Shown: one piece after another, positions 10,186 through 21,512 of the stretch
Layout: each line of letters starts with the position of its first letter
How positions within the stretch are numbered: position 1 is the stretch's first letter
Assembly: GCA_028274465.1 (NCBI GenBank)
Contig: CM051457.1
Span: 51,058,362 to 51,122,361, forward strand
Direction: 5' to 3'
Length of the DNA stretch: 64,000 nt
DNA from: Plantago ovata
Taxonomy: Eukaryota > Streptophyta > Magnoliopsida > Lamiales > Plantaginaceae
Position numbers and translations under genes: made by a program
Notes under the pieces: generated by a model
Told to the model about the DNA's origin: nothing
Seen by the model: only the letters and a program-made list of their open reading frames with translations
Databases searched by the model: none

Positions 10186-13100
10186 ATCGCTCAAACTTCT
10201 TGTAAAGCTTTATTTGATTCTGGTGCTACGCATTCTTTTATTGCTGAAGTATTTGCTGAGTCACTCGTATTACCGTACAAAGTTTTACCCCACGCTTTAG
10301 AAGTATGTACGCCTTTGGGAGCTAGTTTAATCACTAAAAAGTTCATCGAGCGTTGCGAAATTTATATCCTAGGAAGAACTTTCCCTGATGACCTTATCTT
10401 TCTACCTCTTTTGACCTACGATGTTATTCTGGGTATGGATTGGTTGTCCGAGCACTACGCACAACTGGATTGTCGAACCAAGGCTATATCCCTAGGAAAA
10501 CCTGGAGAGGAGAAAGTCGTGTGGAAAGGAGATAAGAGAAAGGATGAGAAGTTTCTGTTGTCTGCTATGGAAGCTAGGAAGCTGTACGTGAAGGGTGCTA
10601 CCTGCTTTTTGGCGTACCTGATCAATAAACCTAAAGATCAACCAAAAATCAAGGAGGTTAGGGTGGTTAAGGAATTCAAGGGTGTTTTCCCTGAGAAGTT
10701 GGATTCCGTACCCCCTGAACGAGAAGTGGAATTTAGTATTGATCTGGTACCTGGCACCGCACCCATTTCGAAGTCACCCTATAGAACGGCACCTGCTGAG
10801 CTTAAGGAACTTAAGACTCAACTGCAAGATCTGGTTGATAACGGTTTTGTGAGACCTAGTTCTTCGCCTTGGGGATCACCGGTTCTGTTTGTAAAGAAGA
10901 AGGATGGTAGTATGAGGATGTGCATCGACTATCGAGGCCTGAACCAAGTCACTGTCAAGAACAAGTACCCCCTACCCAGTATTGAGGAACTCTTCGATCA
11001 ATTAGAGGGTTCGAAGGTTTACTCGAAGCTTGATCTACGACAAGGTTATTATCAAGTTAGGGTAAGGGAAGAAGACATACCTAAGACTGCTCTGAACTCG
11101 ATGTATGGTCATTATGTGTTTGTAGTGATGCCGTTTGGCCTTACGAATGCCCCAGCTGTGTTCATGGATTTGATGCACCGAGTTTTTCAGCCGTATTTGG
11201 ATCAGTTTGTTGTTGTTTTCATCGATGATATTCTCGTTTACTCGAAATCCGAAGAGGATCATGAGAAACATCTTCGAATTGTCTTGGAAACTCTTCAGAA
11301 CAACAAGTTGTATGCCAAATTCAGCAAGTGTGAGTTTTGGCTAGATAAAGTAGCCTTTTAGGGCACATTATCTCTGGGGAAGGTTTGGAGGTCGACCCAT
11401 CGAAGATTGAGTCGATAGTGAACTGGAAGAGACCCGAATCTGTCACTGAGGTGAGGAGTTTTCTCAGTTTGGCTGGTTACTATCGCCGTTTTGTGAAGGA
11501 TTATTCGAAGATAGCTGGACCCTTGTCCTCCGTAACAGGGAAAAATCCTAAGTTCGTATGGAGTGACGAGTGTGAGGAAAGCTTCGAGGAGCTGAAGAAG
11601 AGACTGACCACTGCTCCTATACTAGCTCTCCCAGAGGGGACCAACGACTTTTTGGTTTACACTGATGCTTCAAAGGAAGGTTTGGGTTGTGTACTGATAC
11701 AACGGGAAAAGGTGATCGCGTATGCTTCGAGAAAGTTGAAGCCATATGAAAGAAATTACCCAACCCATGACCTTGAGCTAGCTGCTATAGTCTTTGCCTT
11801 GGGAAAGTGGAGACACTACCTTTATGGTCCTGAGTTCACCATCCTCACTGATCATAAGAGCTTGAAGTATGTGTTCACACAAAAGGAGTTGAACATGAGA
11901 CAACGACGATGGATGGAATTTCTGGACGATTACAGTTATACCATTCGATATCACCCTGGTAAGGCCAATGTGGTCGCTGATGCCTTAAGTCGTAGGGTAC
12001 ATGTGTCAAATCTCGAAGTATCCAACTTGTCTTGTATGTTCGCCAATATCACTTTGAGGTATGAGCTGGCAGGTAGAATTCTTGAAGCCCAAGAGCATGA
12101 TGAAGAGCTTCAAGACATCAAATCACATATCACTGAACCTCGCATGTGAAATTCTTTGTTGATGAGAATGGAGCCCTAAGGTTTCAAGGTAGATTGTGCG
12201 TGCCTTCTGATGAAGAGCTTAGGCGTCTAATTTTAGATGAAGCTCATAAATCTAAGTACTCGATGCATCCTAGAGGAAACAAAATGTAAGAAGATTTGAA
12301 GAAGGTTTACTGGTGGACCAATATGAAGCGAGATATTGCTCAGTTTGTGCAAAGTTGTTTGGTTTGCCAGCAAGTAAAGGCTGAGCACCAGAAATCGGGA
12401 GGTTTACTACAACCACTCGAGATTCCACAGTGGAAATGGGAGATGATCACGATGGATTTTGTAACTGGTCTACCGGTAGCTAGGGGTGGTTTTGATAGTG
12501 TTTGGGTTATTGTTGATAGGTTGACAAAATCGACACACTTTCTGCATGTGAAAACCACCTACACATCCGAGAAGTTAGCCGAGGTTTATCAAGATGAGAT
12601 AATAAAGCTACATGGCACTCCGGTGAGTATTGTGTCTGATAGAGATGCGAAGTTTGTTTCGAGGTTTTGGAAGCAAGTACACGAAGGCTTGGGTACCAAG
12701 TTGAATTTTAGTACTGCAGCACATCCGTAGACGGATGGTCAATCCGAAAGGACCATTCAAACTCTAGAGGATCTATTGAGATTGTGTGTGCTTGATCACC
12801 AAGGTAGTTGGGCACAACACTTGCCATTGGTTGAGTATGCTTATAATAATAGTTATCAAGCATCGACTGGGATGACACCGTTTGAAGCATTGTATGGTCG
12901 AAAATGTAGATCACCGCTGTACTGGGATTTGGAAGACCGAATTTCTACATCGGTAGCTGGAGAGAGGACTCTCAATGAGATGATACAAGAAACCTTGGAA
13001 AAGGTTAGGCTTATCCGAGACCGATTGAGAACTGCTCAAAGTAGACAAAAGAGTTACGCCGACAATCGTAGGCGAGATTTGGAGTTCGAAGTTGGTGATT

Positions 13101-13543
13101 TTGTCTTTCTCAAGCTATCTCTGAGAAAGGGAATTGTTCGTATGGCCCATAGAGCTAAACTGAACCCTCGGTATGTAGGACCATACGAGATCATTGAGAG
13201 AATTGGCATTGTGGCTTATCGGTTGCAACTACCCACTACTATTACTGGGATTCACAATGTCTTCCATGTATCTCAACTGAAGAAGTACTATCCTGACCCG
13301 TCGCACGTGATTCAACCCGATGAGGTGACTATTGAGGAGGATTTGTCTTATGTGGAGCAACCAGTTCGTATTCTAGACCAAAAGGTGCATCAACTCCGTA
13401 ATAGGCAAATCAAGCAAGTAAAGGTTCTGTGGCGAAACCATCAGTACGAGGAGGCAACCTGGGAAAGCGAGGATGACATGCGCCGGCAGTATCCCAAACT
13501 CTTCAACTTTTCAGGTGCGAATTTGGGGACCAAATTCTTTTAA
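10150..13543 (+). pseudogene. pol: Chromovirus pol: protease, RT, RNase H, integrase, chromodomain-like tail; broken
   Basis: Domains run in Ty3/gypsy order. Protease has [10 protein letters not shown] (about 10207-10240). RT has [16 protein letters not shown] and the catalytic FIDDILVYS (about 11219). RNase H has [11 protein letters not shown] and ends near VVADALSRR. Integrase has CX2C in CLVCQQVKAEH, MDFVTGLP and SDRDAKF, then the Glu region at 12740-12780. The tail (about 13330-13500) has VLWRNHQYEEATWESEDDM, as in chromoviral chromodomains, which guide insertion into chromatin. Frameshifts lie near 10181, 11357 and 12143; stops at 12287-12289 (TAA) and 12728-12730 (TAG for a probable Gln) break integrase. 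Sequence and LTR size fit Tekay/Del. Confidence 0.93.
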
Positions 13544-13554
13544 GGGGGGAAGAG
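13543..13554 (+). promoter_or_regulatory. Polypurine tract of the chromovirus
   Basis: The purine run AGGGGGGAAGAG directly precedes the 3' LTR start TGTAACACC and follows the pol stop almost without a gap. Confidence 0.85.
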
Positions 13555-14949
13555 TGTAACACCCCGTTTTTTTAATTATTTATTTATTATTTTATTTATT
13601 TATTTAATTAATTAATTATCGGAGTAAATTATTTTATTCGGTAATTATTTAATTTATTTTCCCGCGAAAACAAATTCGACTTTAGTGGGTTCGCGTAGGA
13701 GTGATTCGTTTGTTCCTTATTGGACTAGCTAGCAATCTGACTTCGTTTGGGCCCAATTTTCGTGGCCTCAATTGCTGACCCAATCTCTTGTCTGGCCCAT
13801 TTTATTTAGGCCCATCAGCTGAAACCCGAACCCTAAACTAACCCTACCTCCCCTCATTCTCTCATTCACGCCACCATACTGAGAGAGAAAGAAAAAAAGA
13901 AAAAGGCAAAACGCTCTTCTTCTCTCTCGCTCTCCACCCTCATCTCCACCGAACACCACCACCGTTGGCCGCGCCGCCCGTTCCGCCGCCAGTTTCGATT
14001 CATCCCGTCCGAGCCGCACCGTTTTCTGTTCCGATCCGTCTGTTTCGGTTCCGTTCGAGCCGCCGCCGACTCGAGCTTTGCCGCCGCCGATCAATCTCGA
14101 CCATGCTCGGTCCGTTCCGACTAGTCTGATCCGCCCCGTTCGCCGCTGTCGTCCATCTCCGTCCCGATCTCGTTCGGTTCGATCTGTTTCTGTTCGTGCC
14201 GCCCGATCCCAACAGCGCTGCCTCCGCTGTGCTCCGTCCAGTCCAGTTCGTGCTCCGTTGCGTTCGCTCAGCTTCGCCCCGACTCTGTTTCTGCTCCGAT
14301 TTTAGTTTCGGTAAGTGGTTTCGGCTCCGTCCTTGTGCGTTTCGGATTCAAATCTCGAATTGAATCTTGATTTTAATCCTTTTGTTTACATTTAATTCGT
14401 AGATCGAATCATCTCTTCTCCGTTCGAAGGTAATATCTCTATTATTCTTTTCGTTTCCTTTTTCGTTTGACCGTTTTACCCCTGAGTTGCTCATGTCCTA
14501 AAAACGACCTCTAATCTTGACCTTAAGGATTGATACAGGACTGTTGTTGACTATTATTGGACAATTCGAACTCGTATAGGCTGACTTGGACGGTTTTGTG
14601 ATTGTTTAGTTTATTTCTGGACTAATTGGTTAGGTTCTGAAAGTTTGGGGGTGTTTTGTTTAATTTCTGAATTTTGGAGAACCTCTTTGTGAGTTATGGA
14701 AACCTGGAGGACTTGTTTGCAACTGTTTGACCACCATTGACCAATCTTAAACTGGTTTTAGAGAGTATTAGTTGCTGGAAAATGTTTTGTTAACATTCCG
14801 AAACTGTTGGGATTAATTTTAACTTATGTTTACAAAAAGGATCTTTTTGCAATTTATCACTGAGGGTATTTTAGTAATTTCTAGAGATTGAAAGAGTGTT
14901 TTCTGAAAACGTTTCAAGTTAACTAGTTTCTGCTTTGGTACTTTTGTAG

Positions 14950-15027
14950 TGACTGCCTTGCTAGCTTAGTTGGTTAGGTAGTACTTGACTAACTTAGAGG
15001 TCCCGAGTTCGAACCCCTCCTTTACCA
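14950..15027 (+). other. tRNA-like segment inside the chromovirus 3' LTR
   Basis: Second copy of the segment at 6755-6833. The A box TAGCTTAGTTGG is at 14962-14973; the B box reads GAGTTCGAACC (15005-15015), slightly closer to the tRNA consensus than in the 5' copy. Confidence 0.55.
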
Positions 15028-15209
15028 CTTCTTTACCGACCTTTTACTTTCCATTCGTTCGACTTCTAGAGTGTAACTAGTTACTTTCTTTTTAGGTTCC
15101 CCGTCGTTCGTTAGCTCTTAAGCTCACTGCTCGTTGAAGTCTTTTGCTTGCAAGTTGAGGTGAGTGTTCACCCCAAAACCTATCTATTTACGAAAAACTA
15201 GAAGGCTAT

Positions 15210-16037
15210 TGATGAATGTGTATTTTACACTTTCATTCGAGTCTTTTTCACCTATTTTAGGTATCCTCTATGTTAATTTAGCTATATTTTAGTACATTTT
15301 ATTAGAATAGTGTCACGTTTCCCTTTAGATTTTATTTTACAGGTTTTGGTTGAAATTCGAGGATTTCCGGGCAATTATATTGAAGTTGACAAGGAATTGG
15401 TGTTCCAGAAGCCTATTTGGAGTATCTGAAGGTTTCCGGATAGGATTTGAAGTCTAGGGGCCGAATATGGAGGTTAGAAGGCTACTAGAAGTCAGAAACC
15501 GAGTCCGAAAAGGTGAAGAAATCCAAAAACGCGGAATTCCGCGAAAAAGACTCTGGGGCGAACCGCCGCGTGCTGGGCGAACCGCCCCGTAGTTTTTCGG
15601 GGCCTATATATAGTGCTCAGTTTTTCTCCGAAAATCATATCTTTCCAGACCTTCTCTCTCATCTCTCTATATAGATTTAGGTAGGAACTTCCCGGGGCCT
15701 GTCCTGGGAGTTCCGTAGCTTAGGGGATACTTTTTCATAGCAGTTTGGAGCTCGTAGGATCGCAATCGTCCGGAGATTGACAACCTTCGGTAACTTTGTA
15801 TCTTACAGTTTTATTCTACTTATTTTATTATATTCTTTCAACATGTTTTCTTCTATGATTTCTGTTGATTGCATGCCTATTATGAGTAGCTAACTTATCG
15901 TTGGTGGTAGTATGTGAATTCTTAGCGAAGGGAAGATAATCATGCTAATGGCTATATCGCGCATTATACTCCGTGTCATTGCTTTATTTCGTTGATCAGT
16001 TGTAACCAAAATTCTCGTATGTTGTATTAATTATTAT
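15210..16037 (+). repeat. 5' LTR of A2, truncated
   Basis: It follows the 3' LTR (18105-19355) up to ATTAATTATTATG and then switches to protease sequence. It contains two GGGCGAACCGCC-type palindromes (about 15557-15590) and TATATATA at 15605-15612. Confidence 0.9.
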
Positions 16038-16514
16038 GTCCGTGCCACACTAGATACGGGATCCTACTCAAACATAATTCCTTTGAATGTGTTTGAAAAG
16101 AGCAACCTTGGAAAACTATCTGAGCAAAGGGCTATTGTGCAACTGGCGGATGGATCCTTTATGAGACCCGAAGGCGTTGTGAAAAATGTGTTGGTCAAGA
16201 TTGGTGAAGCATCTATATACACCAATTTTGTAGTTATGCCGGCGTCTGCACCTGGAAAGGGGGATGTCATACTATTAGGGCAAACGTTCTTGACTAAACT
16301 ACGCTCCGTGATGGACATCTACCAAAGAACTTGCACTATTGAAGTAGATGGCAAACAACACGTGTTGCAAGCCATACCTGATCCACCTGAACCGCCTGAT
16401 ATTACTACTCACTACTATGGTCTTACAGCCTATATTCTTTCTTATTCACAGGTTCGTGGCATGGAAAGGAGATCAATGAAGGGGAAGCCTAGTACCCGCA
16501 AAAAGAAGAGATAG
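16038..16514 (+). pseudogene. A2 aspartic protease fragment (Athila-like)
   Basis: The frame begins just before the active-site ATLDTGSYSNIIPLN segment and runs to the stop before 16515. Conserved Athila-type parts follow: VQLADGS, a VLVKIGEASIYTNFVV segment, LLGQTFL and EVDGKQHVLQAI. The active-site DTG is intact, but gag and the protease start are deleted, so no normal product is expected. The equivalent frame in A3 is at 52687-53180 on the minus strand. Confidence 0.85.
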
Positions 16515-18104
16515 GCGCAGACAGGAGTCGAGTCAAAGACTTTAAACAATGGCGCTATCCGGGAGGCAACCCGGAAATTTTATCGCTTTCTTTACCGCTT
16601 TAGATTTTATCTCACGAGTTTGGTTGAGTATTATAGGTCACTTATACAAGCATTATCTCTCACCTTGGATCCACTTTCGACGTTCGGGACGAGCAACGAC
16701 GTTCAGGTTTGGGGAGGAGGTTATCATTGGTTATCTCTATACTTATCTTGCTTATGAAAAACTCGTGAAATTTTTTGCATTTGCACGTTTACTGCTTTCC
16801 TAGGATAGTCTTGCATGTTTTATATGGAGTTTATTGCCGAATTTTTTTAACCTTTTTATTGGATAGACCAACTAACTATGCCATTAATCGTATGCTTCAT
16901 CTCTATGAATTTGTTTGAGGTTTTTCTCGCTTGGCTTGTCACATTTATGTATTGCACTTAGTTAGGCTTGGTAGTCTCGACATCACTTAGTGGTGTTTTC
17001 TCTACTGCGGTTCACGAAGGCCTTTATAATAGGATGATGCATGTTAGGGTCTTATGGTTGTTTACCCGAGTAATTATGTACCTAAGAGGCAACAAGTCTT
17101 CACCATGCTTTGAGATTGCTAAATGCCTAGGAAGGAGGTAGTGTGAGGTTGTGTGATCCTTTGTTTATAACCTATTCTTCCGAATAGGTTTGGGGAGGGG
17201 GTTACACCGTCATAGACTTGTTTCTGTTTTTCATTTTCGTATCGTGAGTTTGTTTTTCTTTTTACGTGAAATTTTGTGCTCCAACCTATTCTTTCGAATA
17301 GGTTTGGGGAAGTCGTGTGAGTCATTTTGTTTCTCTTTTTGTTATGCTACTGCTGGCTAAAAAAATCGAAAAAAAAAAGAAAAGAAAAAATTCCAGAAAA
17401 AAAAGAAGAAAAAGAAAGAGAATCTGGAAAGAAAAAAAAAGGAAAAAAGAGAAGACCCCAAAAAAGCAAAGAAGGATCCAAAAAGAAAGCCAAATAGCAG
17501 TTTAGCAAAGTGTTGAGTCTTATTTTCCATTTTAGTAATGTTCGTAATCGTGTTGTAATTTTCTATTTTTTATCCTTTTTTGTCTTGATTGTCATCTGTT
17601 CTAGACCACCCTCGTCCTGCCATTCAGGAAGTGGTGAATAGCTTAAGACTTTACTTGAGAGATAGGTAGAATAGGGGAGTGTTATCTTTTATAGGGAACC
17701 CTCCTTCGTTTGACGAGAGCCAGTACTGGTTCGACCTCTTTTGAGGAAAAGTCTTAACATGGTGGAACAACAGTAAGTCCTCAGTTTCATTGGCACGGGG
17801 CAACCATTCGTATCTTAGCATGCATCATTACGTCGTCACTGACTAGGTCCAGGTAGAGAATGTTATGAGAGACTATCTTGTCTTGACATAAGTGCTTATG
17901 TGGATGTGTATAAGTCAATCGAGGTATTCTTCAACCTATATTCATGCTTTGATTCGTATGATTTTTGTTCATATGTTTTTTGGTAGATTCAGTAGATTAG
18001 TTCATTTTATTTGGCATGAAACTCCATTTTGTGTCTTGCATGTTTTTTGTATTAGAGTCTAGCTTAGTTGCTTGAGGACAAGCAAAGGTTCGGTTTGGGG
18101 AGTT
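16515..18104 (+). other. Non-coding 3' internal region of A2
   Basis: No convincing gene. It starts with an AGGCAA-loop hairpin (16558-16575). Two hairpins AACCTATTC...GAATAGGTT, each followed by a GGTTTGGGGA run, lie at 17169-17190 and 17283-17303. A polypurine stretch covers about 17360-17480. Conserved blocks shared with A1, A3, D1, D2 and D3 fill 17500-18060. A TTGCTTGAGGACAAGCAA hairpin (18068-18085) plus GGTTTGGGGAG adjoin the 3' LTR. The third ORF of this family is absent here. Confidence 0.75.
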
Positions 18105-19355
18105 TGATGAATGTGTATTTTACACTTTCATTCGAGTCTTTTTCACCTATTTTAGCTATCCTCTATGTTAATTTAGCTATATTTTAGTACATTTTATTAG
18201 AATAGTGTCACGTTTCCCTTTAGATTTTATTTTACAGGTTTTGGTTGAAATTCGAGGATTTCCGGGCAATTATATTGAAGTTGACAAGGAATTGGTGTTC
18301 CAGAAGCCTATTTGGAGTATCTGAAGGTTTCCGTATAGGATTTGAAGTCTAGGGGCCGAATCTGGAGGTTAGAAGGCTACTTGAAGTCAGAAACCGAGTC
18401 TGAAAAGGTGAAGAAATCCAAAAACGCGTCGAAAACGCGGAATTCCGCGAAAAAGACTCTGGGGCGAACCGCCGCGTGCTTTTTCGGGGCCTATATATAG
18501 TGCTCAGTTTTTCTCCGAAAATCATATCTTTCCAGACCTTCTCTCTCATCTCTCTATAGATTTAGGTAGGAACTTCCCGGGGCCTGTCCTGGGAGTTCCG
18601 TAGCTTAGGGGATACTTTTCATAGCAGTTTGGAGCTCGTAGGATCGCAATCGTCCGGAGATTGACAACCTTCGGTAACTTTGTATCTTACAGTTTTATTC
18701 TACTTATTTTATTATATTCTTTCAACATGTTTTCTTCTATGATTTCTTTTGATTGCATGCCTATTATGAGTAGCTAACTTATCGTTGGTGGTAGTATGTG
18801 AATTCTTAGCGAAGGGAAGATAATCATGCTAATGGCTATATCGCGCATTATACTTCGTGTCATTGCTTTATTTCGTTGATCAGTTGTAACCAAAATTCTC
18901 GTATGTTGTATTAATTATTATGCACATTTGGACACTTGTCGACCATCAGACCAATTATCTTCGTAGTGTTGAATAATTACGGAACACATTAGGACAATCG
19001 TGATTGACTTGTCAGACCAATTATCTTCGTAGTGCTTAATATTTGCAACAGGACACTAGATTGATTCAAAGATCTCTATGCAAGACCGAGGAATTTATGC
19101 ATGATTATCGACCCGTTATGTTAAGAAGGACCATACTATCACCAATCTCCATTATCTGCTAGAAACCCCCTATTGCTATCTGTCTGTTGTTTTTATATTC
19201 TCTTGTTAAATAGATAAAGCTAGTTATAGTCCTGAGAGAATGACACTCGAGTCATTCTACTGCTACACTACGGTTTTCGTTGTAGTTGTGGATTGCCTTT
19301 GGCTAAATTACAAATTTATTTGCTGAATTGGAATCCGACAAATTCCCGTTCATCA
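18105..19355 (+). repeat. 3' LTR of A2
   Basis: A complete 1251-bp LTR, TGATGAATG to TTCATCA. One of the palindromes present in the 5' copy is shortened here (about 18460-18485). Confidence 0.93.
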
Positions 19356-20270
19356 GCTATGTGACAATCTTTATCTATTACTATATATTCTGTTATACCG
19401 TATGCTTCCGCGTAAAAGTAACTAAGCCCTAAGTATGGCTATTTACTTATCTTTGTTTGTTGCTACTCTGTTCTGGATTAACTCTTCTGCAGGAACACTT
19501 CTCGATGTTTCGAGATCTGATTATTATTATCTGTTTGTTCTGTATCTGTATCTGTTCTGTCTGTTTCTGAGTGACCGGTCGATTAGGTCGTAATTAGGTA
19601 GGCTTGGGTAGTGAGGACTATCGGGTTTGCTTGGTTATTGCCTAGTCTAGTCCCTTTTAGGTGCGAGGCAGAAGTCACTGAGGTCTATTAGGTTCGTAGG
19701 TTTTGTTTCCCCAAAGTACACGGGGGTTTCTGTTTCTGTCCGGAGTTGTATACCCTCTGGAGGGAGCTATAAGGGCAATCTGGGAGTAGGAGTAACAAGG
19801 CGGGCTGCACCAACGGACTTCGACTTATCTGTTCTGTCTTTCTGTTATGTTATCTGTTCTGTTTGCTATTTTATCTGCTGCAAAGGATTTTGTTTTCAAA
19901 CTGTTTACTTTTCTTTTGTTAACTTTGAACCTCACTGAGATCCTTTATCTCACGCTCTCTTTGTTTTCAAAAATTCCTTCCTTCCAGATACTACTGAGGA
20001 TGCACGCAAGTAGGATGCCAGTGACTGAGAGAAGGGTCTGGGATGTCTCTGGGGATTTGATTTTAAAATAAGAAGATGAAACTTTTTACTTCCTTCACTT
20101 GTCATTATTCTATTTTGACTTCTAAGTTACCGTTGGATTTTACTTGATTCTGTTAGCGCTGTGGCGCCAATTATTGTTATGACATTTATTGCCGACCGTT
20201 ACTTTTAAAATTATTTCGGATTTTCTCTTTTCAAGAAATTTATTTGTTTTCAAAAACCAATACCGTTACA

Positions 20271-21400
20271 CTACCTCATTGTCTTCAGAGCTTGTTTCAA
20301 TGCAAAGAGCATCGATTTTTGCTTGAAACTTTTTCTTTTCTTCAGCAATCAAAGCCTTCTTGAACTTCTTCTTCTTTTCAGCAGATTTCCCTTTTAGTAA
20401 GGGGCAATTTGCTTTGAAGTGTCCAGGATTTTTGCAATAAAATCAAAGATCATTTCCAACTGCTGGTTCTTCGGCGAAGTTTGCTTGCTGAGCTTGCTTG
20501 TTCAGCGAGCTAGTTTCATTTTTCGACTTATGGTAGCTATTACCAAGATGCTTTTTCAGCTTCTCTTTAGCTTTTCTCCTTTCAAATTCCTTACTGATGA
20601 ATTTCTTCATGTTTCTAACTGCAAGAGCGTTTTCATCAGCAGGCTCTTTATCATTCTTCTTTTCAGAAGATGACGGCTTGGCAGCTAGAGCAATGTTTTG
20701 CGATTTTTCAGCAAACACACTTTCTCTTTGCTTTGTCTCATAGTTGAAAGTAGCAAGATGAGAGAACAACTCGGTTAGAGTGATATTTGGCATTCCTTGA
20801 TTATTGTAGAAATTCTGAGTGTGGATCCATTCTTGATTCAGACTTCTAATAATGGTTTTCACCTTTTCAGAATCTGAATAGAAGTTTCCAACTCCTAAGG
20901 CAGCCATCTCACTCACTAGAGTTGTGAATCTGAAATCCAAGTCTTCCAGTGACTCATTGGCACCTTGTTTGATGTTTTGAAACTTCAACTTTAGCACTTC
21001 GAGTTTGTTTTCCGTGGTTTTGTCAGATGCAGCACAAAGATCTTGAACCATTTTCCAAGCTTCTCTAGCAGTTTTGGCACCCCACAGTAGTATCTGGAGT
21101 AGATCGAATAATGATGTTTCTTGCTTGGCCATCAAGACGGAATCTTTTGGCTTCTTCTGAAGTCCATTCCTCTCTTGGTTTTGGAACGACGGTATCGACC
21201 GGTTCTCCTAAGATAGTTTCCTTTTCACCATCATCTGTGATCTTGTGAGGAAAGCTTCTTTCAATCTTAGTGATATTGATTGGTCCATCGTTTATGACAG
21301 TAACCATCTCATCACTAATGGCCTCAAGATGTAGCATCATGTTGTTTCACCATTTTTCATAGTTTTCCGGCTTCAGCAAGGGAGCGTCTCCTAAAGACAT
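20271..21400 (-). pseudogene. gag: Sirevirus gag, broken
   Basis: The ATG at 21398-21400 begins MSLGDAPLLKPENYEKW, the usual start of copia gag, and is followed after three codons of that motif by a TGA. The core has WTSEEAKRFRLDGQA and a long helical part. The zinc knuckle is F-Y-C-KNPG-H-FKAN-C, but its first Cys codon is a TGA stop (about 20440). Reading continues for about 55 further codons (Lys-rich) before the chromovirus LTR cuts it at 20270. Protease and the integrase start are missing. Confidence 0.88.
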
Positions 21401-21498
21401 TCTGTCAGCAAATGACTACCAAACTGATCAAGTGAAAGTGATTTACGAAAATCACCTAAGGGGATCTGGGTTCAGTGCTAAAGGTTAAACAACCTCCA

Positions 21499-21510
21499 TC
21501 TCTGATACCA
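21499..21510 (-). promoter_or_regulatory. Primer binding site, tRNA-iMet type, Sirevirus
   Basis: On the minus strand TGGTATCAGAGA lies two bases after the LTR end. It is the standard iMet primer complement. Confidence 0.9.
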
Positions 21511-21512
21511 CT

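Larger units (their letters stand above)
15210..19355 (+). mobile_element. Family A element A2, internally deleted
   Basis: It starts TGATGAATG, ends TTCATCA and is flanked by the 5-bp target duplication GCTAT (15205-15209 and 19356-19360). The host chromovirus LTR reads through at the empty site, as seen from 7010-7020 in the other LTR. The 5' LTR is cut at about 16037 and joins directly to the middle of the protease, so the primer site, gag and protease start are gone. The 3' part is complete. Confidence 0.95.
5641..20270 (+). mobile_element. Tekay-type chromovirus (Ty3/gypsy), decayed, with nested A2
   Basis: Long LTRs (about 2.57 kb when complete), an iMet primer site, gag, protease, RT, RNase H, integrase and a C-terminal chromodomain-like segment, in that order, define a plus-strand chromovirus. 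The 5' LTR lacks its first ~290 bp. The 3' LTR (13555-20270) is split by element A2. The coding region carries several frameshifts and stops. The element lies within the Sirevirus, and together with its truncated end it replaces the Sirevirus protease and integrase N-terminus, so a deletion accompanied or followed insertion. Confidence 0.93.
13555..20270 (+). repeat. 3' LTR of the chromovirus, split by A2
   Basis: The LTR runs 13555-15209 and resumes at 19356, ending CCGTTACA at 20270. It starts TGTAACACCCCG followed by an A/T-only stretch of T/A runs. Comparison with 5641-7925 shows continuity across the A2 insertion and many scattered differences, so the chromovirus is not a recent insertion. 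Confidence 0.92.

Noticed and set aside
14950-15027. Functional tRNA gene
   Set aside because: A and B boxes are present but acceptor and T stems do not pair, so no cloverleaf is supported.
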